A stretch of 20,979 nucleotides of DNA from DATJGF01 sp035495315 (GTDB lineage: Bacteria > Verrucomicrobiota > Verrucomicrobiia > Limisphaerales > UBA8199). The stretch is from positions 1 through 20,979 of the forward strand of contig DATJGF010000012.1 of NCBI GenBank assembly GCA_035495315.1, read 5' to 3'. The notes beneath the pieces were generated by a model. That model was not told the origin of the DNA. It did no database searches and worked only from the letters and a program-made list of their open reading frames with translations. A program made the translations under genes and the position numbers. Positions within the stretch are counted from its first letter, which is position 1. Each line of letters starts with the position of its first letter. Shown in pieces: positions 1 to 7,548 of this stretch.

Positions 1-188
1 ACCTGGCCCTCGCGAGTAAGACGAAAGTGCTTCTTGCTCCGCTCGATTAGCAGCGATTTGAACAAGCGTTCGAGCGAGCTAATCTGCTGACTGACGGCCG
101 ATTGCGTCACATTGTTAATCTGGGCCGCCTTCGTAAAACTCTCCGTCTCGGCCAGATCGCAGAACACTTTCAGACTCTCGATTTGCAT
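1..188 (-). CDS. LysR-family transcriptional regulator, N-terminal part (runs off the left edge)
   Basis: Reading the minus strand from an ATG at 188 gives 62 codons with no stop before the window edge, beginning MQIESLKVFCDLAETESF. This is the winged helix-turn-helix of LysR-type regulators: residues about 18-37 (FTKAAQINNVTQSAVSQQIS) carry the family's typical TKAA...TQSAVSQQI signature, followed by LERLF and LTREGQ, the usual end of the DNA-binding domain. The effector-binding domain lies outside the window, so neither ligand nor target can be named. LysR proteins are cytoplasmic activators or repressors that often regulate a divergent neighbour, but here the next 970 bp upstream hold only gene remnants, so no divergent target is evident. 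No Shine-Dalgarno site is visible before the ATG. The family call is secure; any specific role is unknown. Confidence 0.9.
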   Translation of the reverse strand, partial: MQIESLKVFCDLAETESFTKAAQINNVTQSAVSQQISSLERLFKSLLIERSKKHFRLTREGQ

Positions 189-325
189 AAGAACAGGGAA
201 TACCTGATTCAGCTTAGGCAGTCAACTTATGTTTTCTTAAAGTACACATGATAAGAGGAACTGTGGTAACGGCGGGATTCTGGCCCACCCCCCGCTTGCA
301 ATAGGAATGCTCCGAGCAGGTCTGG

Positions 326-362
326 AGGCGAGACGCCGTCCTCTACGTCAGGCGGGACGCCT
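326..362. repeat. Pair of short palindromes (GGCG-AGA-CGCC and AGGCG-GGA-CGCCT)
   Basis: Two mini-palindromes lie 12 bases apart: GGCG/CGCC around AGA at 327-337, and AGGCG/CGCCT around GGA at 350-362. The two halves resemble each other (GGCGnnACGCC), which suggests a REP-like unit rather than chance, and the location is a region of gene decay. No poly-T tract follows, so this is not a convincing intrinsic terminator. Confidence 0.4.
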
Positions 363-374
363 AACGCTACCGGG

Positions 375-611
375 CTATGGCGAAGTAGTGAAAGATTTCG
401 TGGTCCGGAAGCTGGCCGTAAAGAGTTTGGTGGCTGCGCTGCCGACCGGATTAACCACGCATTGCATCTGCCCTTCGAAGGTCGCGCGGACAAGCCCGTT
501 CGCATCCGTTTGAAAGCGCTTCGTCCCGAAGCATGAGCCCATGGAATGGCTGTTTTGGGTTATGTAAATGTAATCCAGCCGGCGCACTTCGGTCCCGATA
601 TTGTTGGTCAA
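375..611 (-). pseudogene. Unrecognised protein remnant
   Basis: The minus strand is open for about 85 codons (stop at 375, upstream in-frame stop near 640) and reads coherently, with segments such as RRLDYIYITQNSHSMG, RFQTDANGLVRATFEG and NPVGSAATKLF. The only candidate start is a TTG at 611, and the frame is closed just upstream. It lies directly downstream, on the same strand, of a frameshifted RCC1-type remnant, so it may be the tail of the same decayed gene or of a neighbouring one. The composition resembles secreted proteins of this group (many T, S, N and G), but I recognise no domain. It could equally be a chance open frame; confidence is low. Confidence 0.25.
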
Positions 612-638
612 TGCCGTTCGTCCCAGATCTGAACCGAA

Positions 639-942
639 TTATCCCCAAAGAAGAGCCCGTAAAGGATGGTGCCGAGGGCAATAAATTATGTGCTCGCGGT
701 TAAATCCGATGGAGTCCAGTTCGGATCGCCACGAATTCTTATACTCCAAGAGTAGGTTTTTCCATTTTGCGTCTGTACCACTGAAACCGTTTGCGGTGAG
801 CTTTGGGTTAGTCAGGGCAAAAGTAGCGACTGGGCCAGTAGCGATCAGGGCCAGGCTGTAATTCCACCCGGCAGCGATCGCTTTCACGTTATTGAGACCC
901 GGAGGCAGGTCGATTTGAGTTGAAGCATCGCCTCCCCAGGCA
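639..942 (-). pseudogene. Decayed RCC1-repeat surface protein, C-terminal fragment
   Basis: The minus-strand frame contains AWGGDASTQIDLPPGLNN then VKAIAAGWNYSLALIATG, a clear single RCC1-type repeat (WG...PPGL.NV.AIAAG...SLAL). It is followed by the start of the C-terminal module common in verrucomicrobial secreted proteins (ATFALTNPKLTANGF ... LLLEYKNSWRS). At about 722 the frame breaks: the module's expected continuation, NWTPSDLT, is found in the neighbouring frame, and that frame soon meets a stop. Upstream the RCC1 unit ends abruptly near 942, where an unrelated plus-strand fragment begins. The open frame nominally continues to 1010, but residues encoded beyond 942 are antisense of that other fragment. 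RCC1 repeats form beta-propellers; in this phylum they are usually parts of large secreted proteins. I call this a remnant, not a working gene. Confidence 0.6.
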
Positions 943-1035
943 TCTCTGACGCCAATCAATGGCACAGGGGGCCAAGTGAAGCTAACCGATCCATCAATCG
1001 GAAGCGCCAAATTTTATCGTGTGGTGGAGGAGTAA
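943..1035 (+). pseudogene. Remnant of a secreted-protein C-terminal module, plus strand
   Basis: On the plus strand, in frame with a TAA at 1033-1035, the sequence reads SLTPINGTGGQVKLTD then PSIGSAKFYRVVEE and stops. This matches the last third of the C-terminal module seen complete in the sedolisin gene of this window (TPSVPGTGGTISLQD...SRFYRVRSN). The expected upstream part (TYTLEYKN...W) is missing: the similarity starts near 943 and there is an in-frame TGA at 916-918. It is therefore the last 30 or so codons of a gene whose body has been lost or moved. It abuts the RCC1 remnant lying on the opposite strand. Confidence 0.55.
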
Positions 1036-1158
1036 GCGCCAAAGTAATTGCCTCTGGTTCACTGATGTAAGGAGACTTGCCAGTCGGAGTGCTGGCCAAA
1101 CACATTCCGAGGTTGCCTTGAAGTTTGTCTTTTTTGAATTACGGTTGAGGACTTCGCA

Positions 1159-3243
1159 ATGTGTACACGATTCCGGCCTGACCGTGTTTTGTACTTGGTA
1201 CTGTTTTGGGCATTTGAGGCAAATGCGCAGATGACGGACGTCCTTACGTATCACAACGACAACGCGCGCACGGGCCAGGCTTTGAACGAGTATATCCTCA
1301 CAAGCGCCAACGTGAATACCAACCACTTCGGCAAGTTGCGCGTGCTAAACACAGACGGAAAGGTGGACGCGCAGCCCCTGTATGCCGCGGGAGTGAACAT
1401 CCCCGGCCGCGGACTCAAAAACGTCCTGTTCGTTGCGACCGAACATGGAAGTGCTTACGCCTTTGATGCTGACGGGACCAACATTTTTTGGAAAGTCTCT
1501 TTGCTTGGCGGCGGCGAGACACCTTCGGATTCCCGCAGTTGCAACCAGGTCATACCCGAAATTGGCGTAACGGCCACGCCGGTGATCGACCGCCAACTGG
1601 GAACGAGCGGCACGATGTTTGTCGTCTGCATGAGTAAAAACGGCTCCGGCAATTACTTTCAACGCCTACATGCCTTGGACCTGTCGACGGGATCCGAGCG
1701 CATCGCTTCGGTCACAGTGGTCGCCACCTACCCCGGCACCGGTGACAATAGCAGTAATGGGCAGGTGGTGTTTGCTCCCGGGCAAACCAAAGAACGGGCG
1801 GGGTTACTGTTGCTGAATGGGATTGTTTATACCGCTTGGTCATCGCATTGCGACATCCGTCCATACACGGGCTGGATCATCGGTTACGATGAACAGACGC
1901 TCACCCAGGCCCGGGTGTTAAACATCACTCCGAACGGCAACGAAGGCTCGATTTGGATGAGCGGCGCCGGTTTGGCTGCGGACAACGACTCCAATATTTA
2001 TTTCCTGGCGGCAAATGGGAGTTTTGACACCACACTGAACGCCGGCGGATTCCCCAACCAGGGCGATTATGGCAATGCCTTCATGAAACTAAGCACGACC
2101 GGCAACACGCTCGCTGTCGCTGATTATTTTGCCACCTTCCAAACCCCTACCCAGAACAGTCAGGATCTCGATCTCGGATCCGGTGGCGCTTTGGTGTTGC
2201 CCGACATGCTCGATTCGCAAAACCAAGTCAGAAAACTCGCCGTCGGCACCGGTAAGGATCAGAACCTTTACCTCGTCGACCGGCTCAATATGGGAAAATT
2301 CAATCGCGCCAATGACAACGCGATTTACCAGAAAATGAGCGGAGTTCTGCCGGGCGGGGTTTGGGCAATGCCAGCTTACTTTAACGGCACGCTTTACTAC
2401 GGATCTGTCAGTAGTCATCTCCAGGCATTTCCGTTTCAAAATGCGCGCCTCCTCGCCAGTTCTTCGCAAAGCGCCGCCACCTTCATTTATCCAGGTGCTA
2501 CCCCGAGCATATCCGCCAGTGGCAGCAGCAACGGCATCGTTTGGGCCACCGAAAACACCGCACCGGCCGTACTGCATGCTTACGCCTCCACCGATCTGGC
2601 CAAGGAAGTCTTCAACAGCAATCAAGCGGCCGGGAGCCGGGATCACTTCGGAACGGGCAATAAGTTCATTACGCCGACGATCGCCAGTGCGCGGGTCTAC
2701 GTTGGCACGACTTCCGGCGTAGGCGTTTTCGGCCTACTTGATCAATCCACCCTCACACCTCTCCAGGTCTGGCGTGACAATCATTTCGGCAATCCCTCCG
2801 ACGTCGGTGCGGGCGCTAATAGCGTCGACGTCGTTGGCGACGGCCTTCCAAATCTCGTGAAATACGCGTTGGGGTTGGACCCGTTCACGCCTGCAAGCGA
2901 GGGCCAGGCACCTGTCGGAAGCATCCAGCAAGTCGGCGGGCAGCAATATCTGACCTTAACGGTGAATCGGGCCGCGCGATTGACCGACGTCAGTTACATC
3001 GTCGAGGTGTCCGGAGATCTTTCGACTTGGGTTTCGGGCGCGCCGAATACAACGGCGATCACGGACACAGCAACGCAATTAATTGTACGCGACAATACGC
3101 CGATTGGCGTTGCAATCCGTTTTATACGTCTCGCGATATCGGCTCCAGGGGTTGCAACCGTCGTCGCGAATGTAAAAAGCGCTCCTAAATTTATGACCCC
3201 TTTAAACCGCGAAACGCGCGAAACACCCCGAAAAAAGATTTGA
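1159..3243 (+). CDS. Secreted PQQ-like beta-propeller protein with C-terminal verrucomicrobial module
   Basis: This 694-residue protein begins with a signal peptide: a charged MCTRFRPDR, a hydrophobic VLYLVLFWAF, and a likely cleavage after EANA (residue 23). Residues about 26-527 form a PQQ-like (BamB/quinoprotein-fold) beta-propeller, starting DVLTYHNDNARTGQALNE and containing NVLFVATEHGSAYAFDAD, ERAGLLLLNGIVYTAWSSHC, GSIWMSGAGLAADN and GGVWAMPAYFNGTLYYG, typical of a family found in Acidobacteria and Verrucomicrobia. I see no catalytic motif that proves an enzyme; a binding or structural role is equally possible. Residues about 533-662 are a separate module (GDGLPNLVKYALGLDP ... VSYIVEVSGDLSTW ... 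IRFIRLAIS) like those ending other secreted proteins here. The last dozen residues (NRETRETPRKKI) are encoded by an inverted repeat and look like an accidental extension. The start has a GAGG eight bases upstream. Fold confident, function unknown. Confidence 0.85.
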   Translation: MCTRFRPDRVLYLVLFWAFEANAQMTDVLTYHNDNARTGQALNEYILTSANVNTNHFGKLRVLNTDGKVDAQPLYAAGVNIPGRGLKNVLFVATEHGSAYAFDADGTNIFWKVSLLGGGETPSDSRSCNQVIPEIGVTATPVIDRQLGTSGTMFVVCMSKNGSGNYFQRLHALDLSTGSERIASVTVVATYPGTGDNSSNGQVVFAPGQTKERAGLLLLNGIVYTAWSSHCDIRPYTGWIIGYDEQTLTQARVLNITPNGNEGSIWMSGAGLAADNDSNIYFLAANGSFDTTLNAGGFPNQGDYGNAFMKLSTTGNTLAVADYFATFQTPTQNSQDLDLGSGGALVLPDMLDSQNQVRKLAVGTGKDQNLYLVDRLNMGKFNRANDNAIYQKMSGVLPGGVWAMPAYFNGTLYYGSVSSHLQAFPFQNARLLASSSQSAATFIYPGATPSISASGSSNGIVWATENTAPAVLHAYASTDLAKEVFNSNQAAGSRDHFGTGNKFITPTIASARVYVGTTSGVGVFGLLDQSTLTPLQVWRDNHFGNPSDVGAGANSVDVVGDGLPNLVKYALGLDPFTPASEGQAPVGSIQQVGGQQYLTLTVNRAARLTDVSYIVEVSGDLSTWVSGAPNTTAITDTATQLIVRDNTPIGVAIRFIRLAISAPGVATVVANVKSAPKFMTPLNRETRETPRKKI

Positions 3244-3277
3244 TTGGCCGGCTTCCCGGGCTTCGCGTGTTCTGCGG
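3207..3277. repeat. Imperfect inverted repeat with CGCGAAAC-type words, overlapping a gene end
   Basis: The left arm CCGCGAAACGCGCGAAACAC (3207-3226) matches the reverse complement of 3258-3277 at about 15 of 20 positions. The stop codon of the upstream gene (3241-3243) lies in the loop, so the left arm is translated as the last residues of that protein. There is no T-run after the right arm, so an intrinsic terminator is doubtful. It is better described as a REP-like dispersed element. Confidence 0.5.
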
Positions 3278-3376
3278 TGTTTTCCTCTGCTTTGATCGTC
3301 CTAGCCAAGCCGGAATTTCGGCATTTATAATTTTCTCGCGGTTGCCAGGAATCCGCTTCCTCACCATTATAACCCG

Positions 3377-4111
3377 ATGCCCGTTGAAACTCTCAATTGC
3401 CCAATGTGTGGTGCACCGGCAGCGAGTGATTCTTCCCGGTGCGAACATTGCGGTGCCCGCCTCGCGACGGTCGCCTGCCCGTCCTGCTTCGGCATGATCT
3501 TCGTGGGTGCGAAATTCTGTTCCCATTGCGGCGCACGAGCCGATCGTGCCGAGACCGCGACTGCCACCACTGAACTCTGTCCCCGGTGCCGCACCGACCT
3601 GAATGGGGTTGTCATTGGAAATACCAACTTGCGTGAATGCCCGCAATGCGAGGGCATTTGGGCCGACGCCGCTTCGCTGGAACAGATTTGCCAGGATCGC
3701 GAAAAGCAAGCCGCCGTGCTGGGTATGGCGGCGCCATTGCCAACCCCGCCGCAGGGACAAATTGAACGGAACATTCGGTATCTCCCTTGTCCCGTCTGCA
3801 AAAAGCTGATGAACCGGGTGAACTTTGCCCACTGTTCGCATGTCGTGGTTGACGTCTGTAACCCGCATGGAACTTGGTTCGACAAAGATGAGTTGCGACG
3901 GATCGTCGAATTCATCCGCAGCGGGGGTCTTGATGCCGCTCGTGCGCGTGAACTCAAAGACCTGGAAGACAAGCGACGCCAGCTCAAAAACGACCAAATA
4001 GCAGGAGCGTGGGATTCACACCCCGACGATTCATCCTCCAATTACCGCGACTGGCAAACCGGCATCTCCTCCGCCGCGGAATTCCTCCGCTACCTCCTTC
4101 GGAACAGGTAG
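3377..4111 (+). CDS. Zinc-ribbon protein with two zf-TFIIB domains
   Basis: This 244-residue cytoplasmic protein has no signal peptide or membrane segment. It has four putative zinc-binding units in a row. Cys8/11/22/25 and Cys34/37/48/51 form a double zinc ribbon (CPMCG...CEHCG, CPSC...CSHCG). Cys68/71/88/91 followed by GIWAD is a zf-TFIIB-type ribbon (CPRC...CPQCEGIW). Cys138/141 with Cys161 and His164 and then GTWFDKDEL is a second, variant one. The GxW(F/A)D..EL tail is the hallmark of zf-TFIIB domains. Residues about 185-210 are charged and probably helical. Such proteins are widespread and mostly uncharacterised; binding to nucleic acid or protein is a guess. The ATG at 3377 follows the upstream gene by 133 bp and has no clear Shine-Dalgarno site. 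The domain calls are secure; the function is not. Confidence 0.88.
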   Translation: MPVETLNCPMCGAPAASDSSRCEHCGARLATVACPSCFGMIFVGAKFCSHCGARADRAETATATTELCPRCRTDLNGVVIGNTNLRECPQCEGIWADAASLEQICQDREKQAAVLGMAAPLPTPPQGQIERNIRYLPCPVCKKLMNRVNFAHCSHVVVDVCNPHGTWFDKDELRRIVEFIRSGGLDAARARELKDLEDKRRQLKNDQIAGAWDSHPDDSSSNYRDWQTGISSAAEFLRYLLRNR

Positions 4112-4156
4112 GGATTGAGGTGGCAGCGACTGAAACAGGTGGGGACTCAAAGGTGG

Positions 4157-4177
4157 GGACGCCTCGCCGAGGCGTCC
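4157..4177. repeat. REP-like 21-bp palindrome, copy 1
   Basis: Perfect palindrome: arm GGACGCCTCG, a one-base centre C at 4167, then the exact reverse complement. It lies between the convergent zinc-ribbon and lpd genes. Two further palindromes of identical length and layout, sharing the CTCGnCGAG core, lie at 20611-20631 and 20654-20674. No T-run follows on either side, so a simple intrinsic terminator is unlikely, though a hairpin here could still protect transcript 3' ends. Confidence 0.7.
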
Positions 4178-4267
4178 TCGGTGCCTTTCAACCTGATGGG
4201 CAGACAAGAATGTCGAGAATCCCTGGGTTACCTATTCACGCGGCCGCAGCCCGGCGCTCCCCACCTT

Positions 4268-5662
4268 CTAAAAATTTATCGCCCGTTTGCTGACGGCTAG
4301 CGCTGCCTCCCGCAATGCTTCGCCCAGCGTCGGATGTGCATGGCACGTCCGTGCAAGGTCTTCACTACTGGCCGCAAACGAAATCGCAGTCGCTGCCTCG
4401 TTGATTAAATCGCCCACGTGGGCGCCAAGCATATGAACGCCCAGAATGCGGTCAGTCTCTGCATGTGCCAGAATCTTTACCCAACCTTCCAGCGAACCGA
4501 GCGTGCGAGCCCGGGCGTTGGCGCGAAAGGGAAACACGCCTTTCCGGTAAGGTGTCCCCGCCTCCTGTAACTGCTCTTCCGTCCGGCCGACCGAGGCTAT
4601 TTCCGGATGGGTATAAACGACGCCCGGAATGGTCTGGTAATTGACGTGCCCATGCCCGGTCACCAGGTGCTCGACACAGGCAATGCCTTCTTCCTCAGCC
4701 TTGTGCGCCAGCATCGGTCCGGTGATGACATCGCCGATTGCGAAAACACCTTCGGCACTGGTTTCAAAATTATCGTTAACGGGAATAAACCCTTTCTTGT
4801 GCAGTTCAACCTCGATGTTTTCCAGGCCCAATCGGTCGGTGTTCGGCAGCCGACCCACGGCGACCAGCACTCGATCACAAGTAATCGGGTCCTGACCTTC
4901 CGAGTCCACCCGGCATTGATCGGCTTCCACGCGAACACTTCTCACCTTACAGCCCAAATGAAACTCCAATCCCTGTTTCTCAAAAATCTTTTTGGCCTGG
5001 GAGCTGATCTCTCCATCCATGCCTGGGAGAATTCGATCGAGAAACTCCAAAATCGTCACTCGCGCCCCCAAACGCCGCCAGACCGAACCGAGTTCCAGCC
5101 CGATATACCCTCCCCCGATAACGACCAGGTGTTTGGGCACTTCGGCAAAGGCCAGCGCCTCGGTGCTGGTAACCACACGGACGCCATCCAAGGTTATTCC
5201 CGGCTGGGTCGCCGGCTTGCTGCCGGTCGCGATCAGAATCGATTTGGCTTTGAGTTCCAAGGGCTCCTTGGAATTCTCCACGTTCAGCGTTTGTGGCGCA
5301 ACGAACCTCCCATGGCCAAGATAACGAGTAACCCGGTTTTTTTTAAACAGGGCGTCGACGCCGCGGGTAAGTGTGTTAACGACCTGTTCCTTGCGCCGTA
5401 ACATCGCAGCGAGATCCAGTTTTACCCCTTCGAGAAGAATACCATTTTGGGCAAAGCTTTCTTTGGCTTCCGAGAAGCGATGACTCGATTCCAACAGCGC
5501 CTTGCTTGGGATACACCCAATTCGCAGGCAAGTGCCTCCCAAGGCAGTCTCCTCCTCAATACAAGCTACGTTCAGGCCCAATTGGGCAGCTCGGATAGCC
5601 GCGACGTATCCACCGGGCCCCGCCCCCACCACGACTAGATCATGCTCCTTGGTGCCCGTCAA
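4268..5662 (-). CDS. lpdA: Dihydrolipoamide dehydrogenase (E3 / glycine-cleavage L protein)
   Basis: This 464-residue flavoprotein reoxidises protein-bound dihydrolipoamide with NAD+, serving pyruvate and 2-oxoglutarate dehydrogenase complexes and the glycine cleavage system in the cytoplasm. Visible motifs are the FAD-binding GAGPGG at 13-18; the redox disulfide Cys45/Cys50 in GGTCLRIGCIPSKAL; the second dinucleotide-binding site VVIGGGYIGLELG; the FAD motif EGVFAIGD; and the catalytic HPTLGE with His443 and Glu448. Length is normal for the family. The start appears to be a TTG at 5662: the frame is closed by a TAA four codons upstream, and the next in-frame start (GTG at residue 11) would cut into the first beta strand. 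A tiny membrane-protein gene ends only nine bases upstream, so the two are probably co-transcribed. The P protein of glycine cleavage is encoded about 8 kb away; no gcvT or gcvH is present. Family assignment is very secure. Confidence 0.97.
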   Translation of the reverse strand: MTGTKEHDLVVVGAGPGGYVAAIRAAQLGLNVACIEEETALGGTCLRIGCIPSKALLESSHRFSEAKESFAQNGILLEGVKLDLAAMLRRKEQVVNTLTRGVDALFKKNRVTRYLGHGRFVAPQTLNVENSKEPLELKAKSILIATGSKPATQPGITLDGVRVVTSTEALAFAEVPKHLVVIGGGYIGLELGSVWRRLGARVTILEFLDRILPGMDGEISSQAKKIFEKQGLEFHLGCKVRSVRVEADQCRVDSEGQDPITCDRVLVAVGRLPNTDRLGLENIEVELHKKGFIPVNDNFETSAEGVFAIGDVITGPMLAHKAEEEGIACVEHLVTGHGHVNYQTIPGVVYTHPEIASVGRTEEQLQEAGTPYRKGVFPFRANARARTLGSLEGWVKILAHAETDRILGVHMLGAHVGDLINEAATAISFAASSEDLARTCHAHPTLGEALREAALAVSKRAINF

Positions 5663-5671
5663 AGCACTTGG

Positions 5672-5833
5672 TTATCTGCGCCTGATCGTCGCGACGGTTC
5701 GGTGCGCGTAGGAGAGCCACAGCAGGCTTAACAGTCCGATAATGACTACCTGACTGATGACCGGAAAGCTGTAGATCAGGAAAGCACTGATGCCGCAGCC
5801 AAATGTCGCCTTTATCAAATCCAACAAGTTCAT
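5672..5833 (-). CDS. Small hydrophobic membrane protein upstream of lpd
   Basis: From an ATG at 5833 the minus strand encodes 53 residues: MNLLDLIKATFGCG, then a hydrophobic stretch ISAFLIYSFPVISQVVIIGLL continuing to LLWLSYA, and a basic tail HRTVATIRRR. This fits a one- or two-pass inner-membrane protein with a positively charged cytoplasmic end. The frame stays open upstream to a TTG at 5905, but the extra residues are hydrophilic and low in character, so I prefer the ATG. It ends nine bases before the TTG start of lpd, so it is probably first in a two-gene operon and may couple translation of the unusual TTG start. I recognise no family. Small size leaves some doubt that it is real, but the tight spacing and clean membrane profile support it. 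Confidence 0.6.
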   Translation of the reverse strand: MNLLDLIKATFGCGISAFLIYSFPVISQVVIIGLLSLLWLSYAHRTVATIRRR

Positions 5834-5979
5834 AACAACTGCGCTATTTTTCGACCGCTCAGCGGGTGCACCTTCTTGCGGTCCGTCTCTCGCCCTGCCC
5901 CGCAATTTCTTTTACTCCCAGTTTTATACATTGCCAAGTTAATTCTGCAAATTTGGCAACGTAATCGCGTTGATTGCAT

Positions 5980-6147
5980 ATGAAAGTGGGCAGGTGGAGT
6001 GAAGGGCCGGGTCGAACCGCCGAACATGGACGCCTCACGCCGCCTGAGCAGCCGGAGCTGCTTAAGCGCGACGATCCATACTGCCTTCTAGTCCCAGTTC
6101 GAAAGGTTTACCCCAAACTGTTGGACCACCTACGGCGTGTTTCTTAA
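5980..6147 (+). CDS. Possible small ORF in the 5834-6265 gap
   Basis: The 432-bp stretch between the small membrane protein and the next plus-strand gene has no recognised feature. It contains an ATG at 5980 followed by 55 codons (MKVGRWSEGPGRTAEH ... DDPYCLLVPVRKVYPK ... RRVS) ending in TAA. The peptide is hydrophilic and basic, has no signal or membrane segment, and resembles nothing I know. There is no Shine-Dalgarno site. It may be a chance frame or a fragment of a lost gene. Confidence 0.18.
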   Translation: MKVGRWSEGPGRTAEHGRLTPPEQPELLKRDDPYCLLVPVRKVYPKLLDHLRRVS

Positions 6148-6265
6148 CGCCGCAACTGGACGTCGCGTTCGGTGTTGGATTTGGGGTCAATTGTACCAGC
6201 AAAATTTAACCTGGTCGTTGGCGGATTCCTCGCTGGCGTAGCGGTCCCGCCCACCGTTCGTTTAT

Positions 6266-6586
6266 ATGCTCAGTAAGTCAGCCATTGCGGTTGGGGGACC
6301 GTTGCTGCTTGTGCTGTTTATGTGGCTGGCGGCGCCGCCACTGGTACCGAGGAGGAAAAGTTCGGAGGTGTCTACCTGTGTGAATAATCTACGACAATTG
6401 GATGGCGCCAAGCAGGTGTGGGCACTGGAGCATCACAAGACGACTAACTATTGCCCGAGCCTCAATGACCTTAACGGTTACGTGCGGCGTCCGCTGATTT
6501 GCCCGCGAGGTGGCACTTATAGCCTAGGGCGAGTCGACGAGCTGCCGAAGTGCTCAATCGGTGGAGCGCATAGGCTTCCGCAATGA
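6266..6586 (+). CDS. Short membrane-anchored pilin-like protein
   Basis: This 106-residue protein has one N-terminal membrane segment (about residues 6-25, AIAVGGPLLLVLFMWLAAP) followed by a small outside domain. That domain begins CVNNLRQLDGAKQVWALEH and ends with GYVRRPLICPRGGTYSLGRV and KCS..GAHRLP. The C(I/V)NNLRQ(I/L)DGAKQ.WALE...CP.GG.Y..G.. pattern is one I associate with a family of short pilin- or pseudopilin-like proteins in Verrucomicrobia; the CxNNLRQ segment also echoes the sequence after the pilin helix in the pseudopilin of this window (CLNNLHQIG). No classical prepilin peptidase site (G/A-F-T-x-x-E) is present, so it probably keeps its anchor uncleaved. It stands alone on the plus strand, convergent with the ABC permease. 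Role unknown. Confidence 0.65.
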   Translation: MLSKSAIAVGGPLLLVLFMWLAAPPLVPRRKSSEVSTCVNNLRQLDGAKQVWALEHHKTTNYCPSLNDLNGYVRRPLICPRGGTYSLGRVDELPKCSIGGAHRLPQ

Positions 6587-6647
6587 CCAATACCACCGCG
6601 GCGACAGTTCTGCCGTCCCCCTTCGGAACCGGATCTTGCGCAGATGA

Positions 6648-6673
6648 CAGGCTGGAAGCCTGCCGTTTGGCAG
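6648..6673. repeat. Two overlapping short palindromes between convergent genes
   Basis: CAGGCT-GGA-AGCCTG occupies 6648-6662 and CTGCC-GTTT-GGCAG occupies 6660-6673, so the two hairpins are mutually exclusive. They sit in the 114-bp gap between the convergent pilin-like gene and ABC permease gene. No T-run follows on either strand. It may be a REP-like unit or a weak bidirectional transcript end. Confidence 0.4.
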
Positions 6674-6700
6674 CCAAGCATGTCTGCGCTACGCGGCCCC

Positions 6701-7537
6701 TCAGGACTTGATGTCCCGTGCCTGGAACGCGGCGGTCCCAATCAGAAAACTGGTTAGATTGTAGGCCAGCAGGATGAGCAGCGAGCCAGTAACTCGTTCC
6801 CAGGGGATTGGTTGCGCATAGACCAGCAGCCACGACCGGAAATGATAGGGAAGGAACCATTCGTGGTACTGCTCGAAAAAGGGAATGCCTTCCATCACCA
6901 GATTCAGAAAGAGAAACGATAAGGCGAGGATCGTTGCGGCGGCCGGTTTCATGTTGAAACAGGAAAACATGAACGCGAGGCTGAGGATGACGCTGGCATT
7001 GATGGCGAGGAAAAAGTGCGAGCACAAATAGAGTCTGAGTCCTTCCGCGGGAGGGAGGACGTTGAAAACCATCCCCGGCGCAAACACAAACATGCCTCGC
7101 CACGGAAACCAGAAGCGTGCAAATGTCAGGGCTGTAGCCCCCAGCGCAACCGCCAGGACGGCGGCAAAAATACCTCCCGCCATCCATTTGACCAATAACA
7201 GCCGAAAGCGCGAAATTGGCCGCGAAAGGATCATCCGCAACGTGCCATCCTCAGCCTCTTTGGCGACGAGGTCGCCGCCAACCAACGCTGCGTAAAGCGG
7301 CATCAGTAACAGGATCTGCGGAATCAGCATAACCACCGCGACCGTCAGCGTTGAGATGTAATCACGGGCCAGGTAGCCGTTGCCCGCCAGCACCTGTTCC
7401 ATGTTCTTCTGCCAATGCGTAAACCGGAAGGCGAGCAACATGGCGTTCTGCGCGAGGAGAAACGCCCCAAAACCAATATAGGTGCGCTTCTTGCCAAACA
7501 GCTTCCAGAGTTCGTTTCGCAGATGATGGTAGAACAT
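6701..7537 (-). CDS. ABC-2 type transporter permease
   Basis: This 278-residue inner-membrane protein has six likely membrane spans (about 20-39, 66-90, 115-145, 168-194, 198-220 and 250-271). After the second span comes GGDLVAKEAEDGTLRMILSR, the cytoplasmic signature of ABC-2 family permeases (E...GTL..ILS.P.SR), which contacts the ATPase. The ATPase gene lies 82 bp upstream on the same strand, so the two probably make one complex. Substrate cannot be told; relatives export drugs, lipids, polysaccharides or sodium (NatA/NatB type), and others serve gliding or peptide resistance. The gap between the two genes is filled by an inverted repeat. ATG at 7537; no good Shine-Dalgarno site within the usual distance. 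Family call secure. Confidence 0.9.
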   Translation of the reverse strand: MFYHHLRNELWKLFGKKRTYIGFGAFLLAQNAMLLAFRFTHWQKNMEQVLAGNGYLARDYISTLTVAVVMLIPQILLLMPLYAALVGGDLVAKEAEDGTLRMILSRPISRFRLLLVKWMAGGIFAAVLAVALGATALTFARFWFPWRGMFVFAPGMVFNVLPPAEGLRLYLCSHFFLAINASVILSLAFMFSCFNMKPAAATILALSFLFLNLVMEGIPFFEQYHEWFLPYHFRSWLLVYAQPIPWERVTGSLLILLAYNLTSFLIGTAAFQARDIKS

Positions 7538-7548
7538 TATAGATTAGG

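Noticed and set aside
3340..3380. TTGCCA...TATAAC promoter for a leaderless zinc-ribbon mRNA
   Set aside because: The spacer is about 20 bases, longer than normal for sigma-70, and the -10-like box ends only three bases before the ATG; too weak to annotate without start-site mapping.
3191..4041. Long minus-strand open frames opposite the zinc-ribbon gene
   Set aside because: They are antisense of a well-supported zinc-ribbon protein whose cysteine pairs are regularly spaced; the minus frames show no domain and low-complexity Arg/Ser composition.
4607..5401. 264-codon plus-strand frame inside lpd
   Set aside because: Antisense shadow of lpdA, which has all catalytic motifs on the minus strand; the plus frame has no recognisable domain.
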